DNA of 64,000 nt from assembly GCA_019421865.1 (NCBI GenBank), contig JAHZEL010000012.1, forward strand, positions 1 to 64,000. The letters run 5' to 3'. This DNA comes from Desulfovibrionaceae bacterium (GTDB lineage Bacteria; Desulfobacterota; Desulfovibrionia; Desulfovibrionales; Desulfovibrionaceae). Below are positions 24,502 to 32,395 of the stretch, piece by piece. The notes beneath the pieces were generated by a model. It saw only the letters and a list, made by a program, of their open reading frames with translations, was not told the DNA's origin and did no database searches. Every line of letters starts with the position of its first letter. The first letter of the stretch is position 1. The position numbers and the translations under genes are program-made.

Positions 24502-25445
24502 GGCAGAGCGATGTGAAAACCGGGGTGTCCGTGGCCGCGTCGTGGGCGTGGGGCACCTCGCTCATTCTGGGCATGCAGATCGCGCAGCAGAAGGGGCTGG
24601 GCGCATGGGGCATCTGGGCGACGGCCAACACGCTCGCGCTGGCGCTCTTCGGCGCTCTCACCCGCAGCCGTCTTCTCGGGCGTCGCATCTTCGAGCATCG
24701 CGCAATCAAGGGGCTTGCGCTTGTCATTCAGGCCTTCTGCCTCATCATTCAGATGAACATCATCTGCGCCGTGCTGGGCGATCTCGGCGTGAGCGCGCAT
24801 GCCGCCTACGCGCTCGCCGTCGCCACGGGCTGGATCTTCACGCTTGCCATGTACCGCCGGGGCCTTGAGGCCTCCATACGGACGGACTGCTGGCAGTGGG
24901 CCGTCGTCATGGTCTGCGTGGTTGCCGTCATCGTCATGGGAGCGGCGGAGCAGACTCCCCGCCTTGCGTTTCCCCAGAGCTCCCGCGACGATCTGCTCTG
25001 GGCCGCCTGGAGCGCGTGCATTCTCCTTTCCGGCCCCATAGGCGACATGCAGCACTGGCAGCGGGCCGAAGCGTCGGGGCGCGGCACGGCCTTCTACTGG
25101 GGGAGCTTCTTCTTCGGCCTGTACATGCTCATGGTGCTGGTCATGGCGCAGTTTCCCTTCACGGCGCCCATGCGCGTGCTGCTGCTTTTCGCCGTGCTTG
25201 CGGTCACAAGTTCCACCATCGACAGCATAGCCGTGGCCATGCATGAGTTCGGCAGCCGAAAGACCGGCACCGTGCTTGCGCTTGCGCTGTGCACGTTCTG
25301 GGGCTTGTTCGCGCAGATGGGCGTCATCGAGCTGTGGAGCCGCGCAGGCGCATACCGCGTGGCCTTTGCGCTTCTCATTCTGGCGCTGGCGGCGCATGCC
25401 GCCAAAAGGGAGGGACTGCCGTGGCGTACGTCAAAAACGTGCTGA
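24498..25445 (+). CDS. polytopic membrane protein in the phage fibre region
   Basis: 315 residues with about ten hydrophobic helices spread over the whole length and short basic loops, the architecture of a transporter or lipid-linked transferase partner. No catalytic or transport motif is recognised. It is coupled to the PP-loop gene by ATGA and overlaps the next small gene by 25 bases, so the three form a unit. Membrane proteins are rare inside virion morphogenesis clusters; a host-surface-modifying role is possible but unproven. Confidence 0.75.
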   Translation: MRQSDVKTGVSVAASWAWGTSLILGMQIAQQKGLGAWGIWATANTLALALFGALTRSRLLGRRIFEHRAIKGLALVIQAFCLIIQMNIICAVLGDLGVSAHAAYALAVATGWIFTLAMYRRGLEASIRTDCWQWAVVMVCVVAVIVMGAAEQTPRLAFPQSSRDDLLWAAWSACILLSGPIGDMQHWQRAEASGRGTAFYWGSFFFGLYMLMVLVMAQFPFTAPMRVLLLFAVLAVTSSTIDSIAVAMHEFGSRKTGTVLALALCTFWGLFAQMGVIELWSRAGAYRVAFALLILALAAHAAKREGLPWRTSKTC

Positions 25446-25660
25446 CAGGCGCAGATCAGCTTCTGAATACCGTGCTTTGCGGCTGGCCGGATGAAACGCT
25501 TTCTTCCCGCTGCTGGCGCTGGCACAGAGACGGCGTGCGGCACTGGCCGCGCAGACTGGTGGACGCGCTGTTCTTCTGGGAAGAGGAGCATTGCTGGGAA
25601 AGCTACGAGAGCGAGCGGCTCCGCATGCAGATGCCGCCGGAGCTGCGGAAACATTCGTGA
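25421..25660 (+). CDS. conserved phage small protein
   Basis: 79 residues from a GTG with AGGGA at correct distance, overlapping the membrane protein gene by 25 bases. Sequence features NVLTGADQLLNTVLCGWPDE, LSSRCWRWHRDG and LVDALFFWEEEHCWESYESE are, from memory, typical of a small family found near the tail and lysis genes of many enterobacterial and other phages. Function unknown. Confidence 0.7.
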   Translation: MAYVKNVLTGADQLLNTVLCGWPDETLSSRCWRWHRDGVRHWPRRLVDALFFWEEEHCWESYESERLRMQMPPELRKHS

Positions 25661-26173
25661 CGCTTTGGAGCTCGGCAGTCCCGGCGGAAAGGCGCGGCGC
25701 AGCTTCTCACCGCGGAGGCTGGAAGGCTTTCTGAGGCGGGGGGTTCTGGTCGCCTCCGACCGAAGCGGAGGCTTTCTCCGGGCCCGCTGTCGAGACTCTG
25801 CGGCGGATGACAAGGCCGCACGTCTCCGTTTTTCGGAGGAGAGCAGGGCGGCGGGGCGCTTTTTGCGTCGCAGCCTCTTCGGAGGGCATCGGTTCGCGCC
25901 TGCCGTCAATGCCGCTTTTTTACCGTCAAGCCCCGGTTCTTCATGAGAGCCGGGGCTTTTCCATACGGTGCGTCCATGCCCCGGTCGGGCATGACGCGTA
26001 AAAAGCTGAAGCGATGCCTGAAGGTTTCAGTGCGGCGTGCGCGTGGACTTTTCGGCGGCCCATCCGGCGGTATTCGACGGCATCCTGCCTGCGTGAGGCC
26101 TCGTTCCGGCGGCTTCGCCTAAGCCGTGCCGCAAAAAAGGGCGGCGTCCGTGCCCGCCCGCGCTCCGCTCCCG
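25661..26173. other. non-coding gap inside the phage module
   Basis: 513 bases without a supported gene; the frames crossing it are Arg/Ser-rich low-complexity. It contains the terminator at 25929-25960 and ends at the stop of the minus-strand gene. Confidence 0.6.
25929..25960 (+). terminator. terminator after the accessory insert
   Basis: Stem AGCCCCGG...CCGGGGCT with an inner TCT/AGA pairing and a TTTT tail. On the minus strand it could also end the Cys-rich gene that reads toward it. Confidence 0.75.
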
Positions 26174-26380
26174 TTATTTGACTTCAAATTCCCCGCCGTG
26201 CTCCTTCCACCACAGGCAGGAGTGGCTGCACCAGTAGTCGGTCACGATGAAGGCGTCCTTCTCGTACGTCAGGTCCGTGGGGCGGCAGCCGGTTTCCTCG
26301 CAGGGCTTTCTGCACAGCACCACCAGGTTGGCGCGTTCTCCGTGGGGGCAGGGATACTTTTTCTTCTTTTCCTCGTCCAT
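26174..26380 (-). CDS. small cysteine-rich protein on the opposite strand (phage moron candidate)
   Basis: 68 residues with six cysteines (positions 11, 23, 27, 32, 51, 55) plus histidines at 13, 53 and 61, a pattern that suggests a small zinc- or metal-binding module. AGGACGG precedes the ATG. It is the only minus-strand gene within the phage module and faces the terminator at 25929-25960. An isolated, oppositely oriented small gene between virion genes is typical of a moron, a gene expressed from the prophage for the host's or phage's benefit. Family not recognised. Confidence 0.65.
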   Translation of the reverse strand: MDEEKKKKYPCPHGERANLVVLCRKPCEETGCRPTDLTYEKDAFIVTDYWCSHSCLWWKEHGGEFEVK

Positions 26381-26524
26381 GTCGTCCGTCCTTTGCTGAA
26401 CGCCGCATGCCGCCTTCAGGGCGGGCGCGGCGGCCGCAGCATGGCACAAAAACGGCAAAAGCGCCAGAGCGCGTGTGCCGCGCTGTTTGCGCCTGCTAGA
26501 CTCGCCGGAAAAGGAGCATGCGTC

Positions 26525-27121
26525 ATGCAGAACAAAACATCCGTCATCAACACCGCGCTCATGCGCACCGGAGCCAAGGGCGTGAACGCGGCCTTTCAGG
26601 ACACGCCCGCCGCGCAGACCGCCAACGCCGCCTACCAGCGCTGCCTTGATCTGTGCCTGTCGCTGTATCCGTGGCCCTTTGCCGTGCGCCTCGTGCGCCT
26701 TGCCAGAAACGCCGAGTCTCCGGCCTTCGGCTACCGCTACGCCTACAGGCTTCCGGCGGACTGCGTGCGCGTGGTGGACGTGCATCTTCTCGACGGCGGG
26801 GACACGCTTTTTTCCTCCGGCGCCGGGGAGCCGCGCTTTGAGATCGCCGGACAGGACATCCTTACCGACGCCGGGGCCGTGGGCCTGCGCTACGTGAGCG
26901 GCGACGGCGACCAGTCCTTCCCCGACGCCTTTGCCGACGCGCTGGCCTGGCGGCTGGCCTTCGAGATTTCGGCCTATCTCGAGCAGGGCGGCAATGCCGG
27001 CACCTGGTACGAACTCTTTGAACAGGCGCTCGACCGGGCCAGAACCGAGGCCGACGCCGGGCAGCATCCCGCAGACGCGGCGTGGTTTTCCCGCGTGCTT
27101 GCGGAAAGGCGGGTGAACTGA
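26525..27121 (+). CDS. phage tail tubular protein A (gp11-like)
   Basis: 198 residues. VINTALMRTGAKGVNAAF, AYQRCLDLCLSLYPWPFAVR, YRYAYRLPADCVRVVDVHL and the AWRLAFEISAYLEQGG helix are characteristic of the T7 gp11 adaptor, which forms a ring between portal and nozzle. AAGGAG precedes the ATG at 26525; the longer open frame upstream is not coding. Its stop overlaps the start of tail protein B. Confidence 0.85.
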   Translation: MQNKTSVINTALMRTGAKGVNAAFQDTPAAQTANAAYQRCLDLCLSLYPWPFAVRLVRLARNAESPAFGYRYAYRLPADCVRVVDVHLLDGGDTLFSSGAGEPRFEIAGQDILTDAGAVGLRYVSGDGDQSFPDAFADALAWRLAFEISAYLEQGGNAGTWYELFEQALDRARTEADAGQHPADAAWFSRVLAERRVN

Positions 27122-29673
27122 TGCCTTTCTGTCATGTGCAGAACGTTCTGAACGGCGGCGAAATTTCGCCTCTTCTGCGCGGCCGCGTGGATCAGCCTCG
27201 CTACTCCACGGGCACGCGGGAAATGCGCAACTTCGTACCCATGCCGCAGGGCGGCGTCACCAGAAGGCCGGGCACGCGCTATCTCGGCGCGGCCTGCCAT
27301 GAAAAGGCGCGTCTCATTCCCTTCGTGTTCTCCGCCACGCAGGGCCGCATGCTGGAATTCGGCGATCACGTCATGCGCGTGTGGCTACCGGACGGCACGC
27401 AGGTCACAAAGGACGGAAAAATCCTGGAGGTGGAGTCTCCCTTTGCCGTGGAGGATCTTCCCGCGCTGCGCTTTGCCCAGTCGGCGGACGTGATCTACTT
27501 CGCCCACCCCGCCTACGCGCCCTGCAAGGTGTCCCGTTATGCCGACGACGACTGGCGCTTTTCCGATCTCTCCTTCATGCCCGCCGTCGGCACGCCGCCC
27601 GCGCCCTCGCTTTCCGTGCTGGACAAGCGTTCGGACAAGCCCTCGACCTCCTCGAAAACCGACTATGCCTATCTCGTCACCGCCGTGGATGAGAACGGCA
27701 TGGAATCGCAGCCCTCGGCTCCTTCCACCATCGAGGCCGAGGACCTCAACTCCGTGGACTATCACATCCGCATATCCTGGATCGCGGTGGAAGGCGCGGT
27801 CAGCTACCGCGTCTACAAGAAGAAGCAGGGGGTGTTCGGCTTCATAGGCCGCACGGAAAACGGCAGTACCGTGGGCGGCACGGTGAGCGGCATACGCATG
27901 GGGGCGCTGACCTCCGACATCCTGCGTTACGCCGGAAGCATCACGAGAACCGTGGACAAGGGGCACGGCGAATCCTATCCCGGCGAGGGCGACAAGCGCC
28001 CCTCGTCCGACACCAGCACGCCACTGTCGGTGCCGCCGGCGGAGCAGAACGCCTTTCTGCTCGGCGGCAAGCTCTTCGTGTGGGTGACGAAGACCACGAA
28101 CACCACCTCCTGGGTCTTCAACAACAACGATCCCGATCATCCGGGGCGCTGGGAGTCGAGAAAAAGCACCACCACGGAACGCTTCTGGGCCGTGGCGGAC
28201 TGTCCTTCCGGAAGTCCTGCCGGATCGTACGAAACGTACGAGACCGGCGATCTCGGAAGCAGCGCCGAGGCTCCGTCCGGCACGGCGGGCCCCTACAGGG
28301 TGGAGGTGATCTACGAGGGCGCCTCGCTCTACTACGACGACAAGAACATCGGCGCCGATACCGAAGACACGCCCCCGGAATACAGGAATCCCTTCGAGGG
28401 CGAGGGCAACTATCCCACGCAGGTGTTCTTCCATCAGCAGCGCCTGGGCTACGCCGCCATCACGAACAGGCCCATCACCGTATGGCTGTCTCGTTCCGGC
28501 GAATTCGAGAGCTTTGCCAGCTCCACCCCGCCCAAGGACGACGACGCCATCGAAGTCACCCTTGCCGCCACGCAGGCCAACCGCATCGTGTGGCTTCAGC
28601 CCGACCGCACCTCGCTTTCCTTCGGCACCGAAGGCAGCGAATGGATACTCACCCCTTCCGAAGGCGTGGCGCTCACGCCGTCCACGGTGTCGTTCCAGCT
28701 GCAGACCACGAGCGGCGGCAGCGATGCCGTGCCTGCGGTGTCGCTGAACGGCAGCATCGTCTACGTGCAGCGCGGCTCGGGCGCGGTGCGGGAGTTTGCC
28801 TACAACTATTCCGCCGACAAGTACCTCAGTCAGGATCTGACCATTCTTGCCCGCCATGTGGTGAAGGATGTGGAAATCGTGTCCTGGGCCTTTCAGCAGG
28901 AGCCGTACAGCGTGCTCTGGTGCGTGCTTTCCGACGGCAGCCTTGCCGCTCTCACCTACATGAAGGAGCAGGAAGTCATCGGCTGGCACCGGCACGATAC
29001 GGACGGGAGTTTTCTCTGCACGGCCTCCATGCCCGGCGTGCCCGACGATCAGCTCTGGTTTCTGGTGCGGCGTAGGGGCGGCGTGTTCGTGGAACGCATG
29101 GACGACTTCTTCGATTCCGCCGAGCTTGCCGAGGCCTATTTTCTGGATGCGGCGCTGAACTATCAGGGCGAGGCGGTATCGCAGTTTTCAGGGCTTTCGC
29201 ATCTGGCCGGGCAGGACGTGCAGGTGTTTGCCGACGGCGGCACCATCGACGGACTTTCCGTGTCTGAGGAAGGGGAGATCGAGCTTCCCCGGAAGGCCTC
29301 GTCCGTGCATGTGGGGCTGCCCTACGTTTCGCGCCTAGTGCCCAATCTGCCGGAAGTGGAAGGGCAGCAGGGCTCAAGCTTCATGCACAACAGAAAGGTG
29401 AGCGCCGTCCGTGTGCGCGTGTACCGGAGCATGTCCTTCATGGCAGGGCTGGAAGACACGCTCGTGCCCGTGGTGGACAGGCATATCCGTTCGGGATCGT
29501 TCGAGGTTGCGCCCTTCTTCAGCGAGGGCGCGGATCTTGCGCTGGACGTGTGCGGCGGCTGGGCCGACGAGTCTCCGCTCATCATCGAGGTGAAAAGCGC
29601 CACGCCCCTCACGATTCTGGCGCTGCTCACCACCGTGGACGTTTCATCCTATTCGGGAAAGGGAGGTTTCTAG
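27121..29673 (+). CDS. phage tail tubular protein B (gp12-like nozzle)
   Basis: 850 residues, as expected for podoviral nozzle proteins. The N-terminus (VQNVLNGGEISPLLRGRVDQ, MRNFVPMPQGGVTRRPGTRY) is diagnostic. The remainder is beta-rich, with a fibronectin-like segment (about 185-245) and propeller-like strands (FHQQRLGYAAITNRPITVW). Six copies close the tail tip through which DNA is ejected. Coupled to the gp11-like gene (TGATG-type overlap). Confidence 0.9.
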   Translation: MPFCHVQNVLNGGEISPLLRGRVDQPRYSTGTREMRNFVPMPQGGVTRRPGTRYLGAACHEKARLIPFVFSATQGRMLEFGDHVMRVWLPDGTQVTKDGKILEVESPFAVEDLPALRFAQSADVIYFAHPAYAPCKVSRYADDDWRFSDLSFMPAVGTPPAPSLSVLDKRSDKPSTSSKTDYAYLVTAVDENGMESQPSAPSTIEAEDLNSVDYHIRISWIAVEGAVSYRVYKKKQGVFGFIGRTENGSTVGGTVSGIRMGALTSDILRYAGSITRTVDKGHGESYPGEGDKRPSSDTSTPLSVPPAEQNAFLLGGKLFVWVTKTTNTTSWVFNNNDPDHPGRWESRKSTTTERFWAVADCPSGSPAGSYETYETGDLGSSAEAPSGTAGPYRVEVIYEGASLYYDDKNIGADTEDTPPEYRNPFEGEGNYPTQVFFHQQRLGYAAITNRPITVWLSRSGEFESFASSTPPKDDDAIEVTLAATQANRIVWLQPDRTSLSFGTEGSEWILTPSEGVALTPSTVSFQLQTTSGGSDAVPAVSLNGSIVYVQRGSGAVREFAYNYSADKYLSQDLTILARHVVKDVEIVSWAFQQEPYSVLWCVLSDGSLAALTYMKEQEVIGWHRHDTDGSFLCTASMPGVPDDQLWFLVRRRGGVFVERMDDFFDSAELAEAYFLDAALNYQGEAVSQFSGLSHLAGQDVQVFADGGTIDGLSVSEEGEIELPRKASSVHVGLPYVSRLVPNLPEVEGQQGSSFMHNRKVSAVRVRVYRSMSFMAGLEDTLVPVVDRHIRSGSFEVAPFFSEGADLALDVCGGWADESPLIIEVKSATPLTILALLTTVDVSSYSGKGGF

Positions 29674-29674
29674 T

Positions 29675-30283
29675 ATGGGTGCCATGACTCTGGCTCTGGC
29701 GGCGGGCGGCCTTTCGGCCCTGTCTGCCGCCGCAAACGTAAGTTCGCAGAACAGGCAGGCGAAGTATCAGGCGGAGCTTGCCGGAGCGCAGGCCGATGCC
29801 GCCAGAAATCAGGCGAAGGTCACGGCCGAACAGGGCCGCATCGAAGCGGAGAATCTCGACCGCGAAAAAAGCGCGCTCACAAGGCAGTACGCCGATCTTC
29901 AGGCGGCCAACGCGGCCGCATTCGGCGCGCTCGGCGTGGACATGAGTTCCGGCAGCGCGCTGGACATCATGGAGGGCAACGCTTCGCGCTACGCGCAGAA
30001 CGTGGGCGAGAACCGTTATCAGAAGGCGGTGAGCGAATGGGCCACGCGCCAGAACGTGAACTCCGCCCTGACCGGCGCGAAGAACTACGACAGTCAGGCG
30101 AGCTACTACAGGAGCACGGTGCAGGGGCTCGGCTCCACGCTGCTCACGGCGGGCCTCTCGGGCCTGACCTCCGGACTCGGCGCCTATGCGATGGCCGGAG
30201 GCTTCGGCGGAGCGTCCGCCGCCTCGAACAATCTTTCCATGATCCGCAAGGTCAATTCGTACATTCCGGGGATGAAGTCATGA
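29675..30283 (+). CDS. phage internal virion protein (gp14-like)
   Basis: 202 residues with a hydrophobic N-terminal helix, a long Ala/Gln-rich helical middle (QAKYQAELAGAQADAARNQ, LTRQYADLQAANAAAFGALG) and a Gly/Ala-rich C-terminal hydrophobic segment. This is the pattern of ejection proteins that form the first part of the trans-envelope DNA conduit in short-tailed phages. Ribosome site GGGAGG. Overlaps the next gene by ATGA. Confidence 0.78.
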   Translation: MGAMTLALAAGGLSALSAAANVSSQNRQAKYQAELAGAQADAARNQAKVTAEQGRIEAENLDREKSALTRQYADLQAANAAAFGALGVDMSSGSALDIMEGNASRYAQNVGENRYQKAVSEWATRQNVNSALTGAKNYDSQASYYRSTVQGLGSTLLTAGLSGLTSGLGAYAMAGGFGGASAASNNLSMIRKVNSYIPGMKS

Positions 30284-31806
30284 TAAGAGTGCGTACCTAT
30301 GAAAACGGCCCCCGCGCCGTGCAGGTTCCGGGCGTGCAGAGCGGCAACGCTCTTCCTTCCGTGCGGCATGCGGCGGATTCCGCCGGCACACGGCTTTTTT
30401 CCTCGCTGCTCGAGGCCGGAAACGATCTGACCGATCTTGCCGTGAAGCGGTATGTGGCCGACGAAACGGCCCGCGTGTCGCAGTCGCTCCAGCAGCTGAA
30501 CGCCGATCTTTCCGCGGAGCGCGACCGCTACATGCAGGAAAACCGGGGCGAGGCGGCCGTGGATGCGGAACGGCACTTTGCCGCGTTCGCCGGGGAGCGG
30601 GCGCAGAAGTATCTGGAGGAGGGCGGCTTTCAGGGCGCCTTTGCCGAAGAGTTCGAGCGGCAGGCTGCGGGAAGCGTGTTGCACTTTACCGAACAGGGCA
30701 GAAGCTACGGCAACGAGCAGCGCGAGGCATGGAAGGCCTCGGTGTGCGAGGGCGCGTGTTCCGACTTTCTGAATCAGGTGTCGCAGAACTACGACAACGA
30801 GGAGTGGCTGGAGTACAGCTTCGACAATCTGGAAGGCATGGTGAACGCCATGCGTCCGGGGCTCGACAATGCCGCCGTGCTGAACGACGTGCGCAAAAGC
30901 GCGGCCCTCGGCGTGATCGACGGCTATCTCAACCATGACGACATTGCCGGAGCCTCCCGCGCGGTCGAGCGATTCTCCTCCGTGCTTGGTGGGAGCGCAG
31001 GCAGCGCGAAGGAGCGCATACGGCATCGGGCCGACACGCTTCAGGCCGGACGTCAGGCCGAGGCGGCGCGGCTCGAAGCGGACCGCAGAAAGCAGGCCGT
31101 GGAGGATGCCGGACGCCGGGTGCTGGCAGAGCTCGACGAGCTGCCGGAAGAGGCGACGCTTGAAGAGCGTATGGCGGATATGTACAAGCTGACGGAGAAC
31201 ATGGGCAGGGAGCAGAAGGACGCCGTCCGTCTTCTGGTGCGCGGCGATCTGGAAGAGCGCGAGCTTCTGCGCTGCGCGGCCGTGACGGAGGAACTGTCGC
31301 TTCTGGATCGTGCGTTCCGGGAAAATCCCGACATGACCGTGACGGATCGGCTGAACATGATACGCACGGGCCGTTTTCACAGGGAGACGAAGGACAGAGC
31401 GGAAGATGAGATCCTGAACGGCCTTGAGGGCGGGAACCATGCGCCGACAAGCATGCTGGGCGCGCGCAGAATACGCTCCCTCATCGACCGCTCCGGGGGC
31501 ACGATGGACAGCAGGCAGGTCTCGAAGCTCATGCTGGATTTCGGTCTGAACAGCCGGGACAGACAGAGCGTGCTTGCCTATATGTCCGGCCGTTCCGGTC
31601 TGCAGAGCCGTACGGACGCGGTCATCGACACGGTTTTCGGCGGACAGACGCCGGAAGTTGTGCGCGCGCAGATCTTCAGCGCGCTTCAGAACGATCCCGA
31701 TGTCCGTTCGGGAAGAGAGCTGAACGAGCATGAACTGAAGGGCAAGGTGCTCGCACTGAAGGCGGGCATGGATTTCGGATCCATGCCGACCTTCGCCGGC
31801 GATTGA
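30280..31806 (+). CDS. phage internal virion protein (gp15-like)
   Basis: 508 residues from the ATG overlapping the previous stop. Almost entirely helical and charged, with no signal or membrane segments; it follows the gp14-like gene as ejection protein genes do. In related phages a very large gp16-like transglycosylase gene comes next, but it is missing here: only non-coding DNA follows, so this is the end of the phage module. Confidence 0.7.
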   Translation: MIRVRTYENGPRAVQVPGVQSGNALPSVRHAADSAGTRLFSSLLEAGNDLTDLAVKRYVADETARVSQSLQQLNADLSAERDRYMQENRGEAAVDAERHFAAFAGERAQKYLEEGGFQGAFAEEFERQAAGSVLHFTEQGRSYGNEQREAWKASVCEGACSDFLNQVSQNYDNEEWLEYSFDNLEGMVNAMRPGLDNAAVLNDVRKSAALGVIDGYLNHDDIAGASRAVERFSSVLGGSAGSAKERIRHRADTLQAGRQAEAARLEADRRKQAVEDAGRRVLAELDELPEEATLEERMADMYKLTENMGREQKDAVRLLVRGDLEERELLRCAAVTEELSLLDRAFRENPDMTVTDRLNMIRTGRFHRETKDRAEDEILNGLEGGNHAPTSMLGARRIRSLIDRSGGTMDSRQVSKLMLDFGLNSRDRQSVLAYMSGRSGLQSRTDAVIDTVFGGQTPEVVRAQIFSALQNDPDVRSGRELNEHELKGKVLALKAGMDFGSMPTFAGD

Positions 31807-32395
31807 ATGAGGCGGCGCTGCGGCAGGAGCAGAGATCTGACTGGTCGCACGCCTCCTCTCGCGCGCCGCCGAAGACGCGGGGGGCCGCGGAACCGGAAAG
31901 CCTTCCCCCCTGCATGGCCTGCGTCGGGTGAGCGCCGCCGTATACGTGCCAACATTTCTGCCTGACGCCATGGTTTGGACAGGTTTGTCGGCACTTCCGG
32001 CAATAACGTTGGCACTATCTCGGTGTGGGGGCCGAAAATGTCTGCCTTGTACATGATGCTGACGCGGCTCGATGGAACGTGCGTCGGCCCCAAGCGGCGG
32101 CGTCCATTCTTCGTACCTACTGCTGCTTCCCTGTCGGCATAGCCGGAAAAAGTCGCGGATTCTGCAACGATGGCATCTTTTACATGCGGATGAGGCCGCG
32201 GATGCACGCTGTTGCGGCAGGCCGTGCCCCGCGCGACTGCAGAACTTCCTGCTCAGACTGCAGAGTACGCGGCATGTCGGCATGCTTCTTGCAACAGGAA
32301 AGGTAAAGACAGTTCAGCGGAGCAGGGCGGTCCTCGCCTTGCATATCGGTTCATTCCGTGCAATCCTGTACTAAAGACACTCCGGAGGCATGGCC
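31807..32395. other. spacer between phage module and effector gene
   Basis: About 590 bases. The first roughly 125 bases keep an open frame (from a possible TTG at 31803, LNEAALRQEQRSDWSHASS...) that could be the stub of a lost downstream virion gene. The rest is more AT-rich and should hold the effector promoter, but no convincing -10/-35 pair was identified. Confidence 0.5.

Larger units (their letters stand above)
12201..31806 (+). mobile_element. podovirus-type prophage morphogenesis module (partial prophage)
   Basis: Twenty-three plus-strand genes and one minus-strand gene, many overlapping by ATGA or GTGA, in the order small membrane proteins, terS, terL, portal, scaffold, capsid, fibres, accessory insert, tail tube A, tail tube B, internal virion proteins. 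The head order (portal, small Bbp19-like protein, scaffold, capsid) and the gp11/gp12-like tail genes indicate a short-tailed phage. All frames look intact. No integrase, repressor, replication gene, lysozyme or large gp16-like ejection protein is seen in the window, and no att repeats were found by eye. Confidence 0.85.

Noticed and set aside
12201..31806. Diversity-generating retroelement, expected because the head genes resemble phage BPP-1
   Set aside because: No reverse transcriptase frame and no template/variable repeat pair near the fibre genes was found.
31960..32060. Sigma-54-like promoter (TTGGCAC and CGGCAC boxes) before the effector gene
   Set aside because: The GG to GC spacing is wrong in both candidates and the -12 TTGC element is missing.
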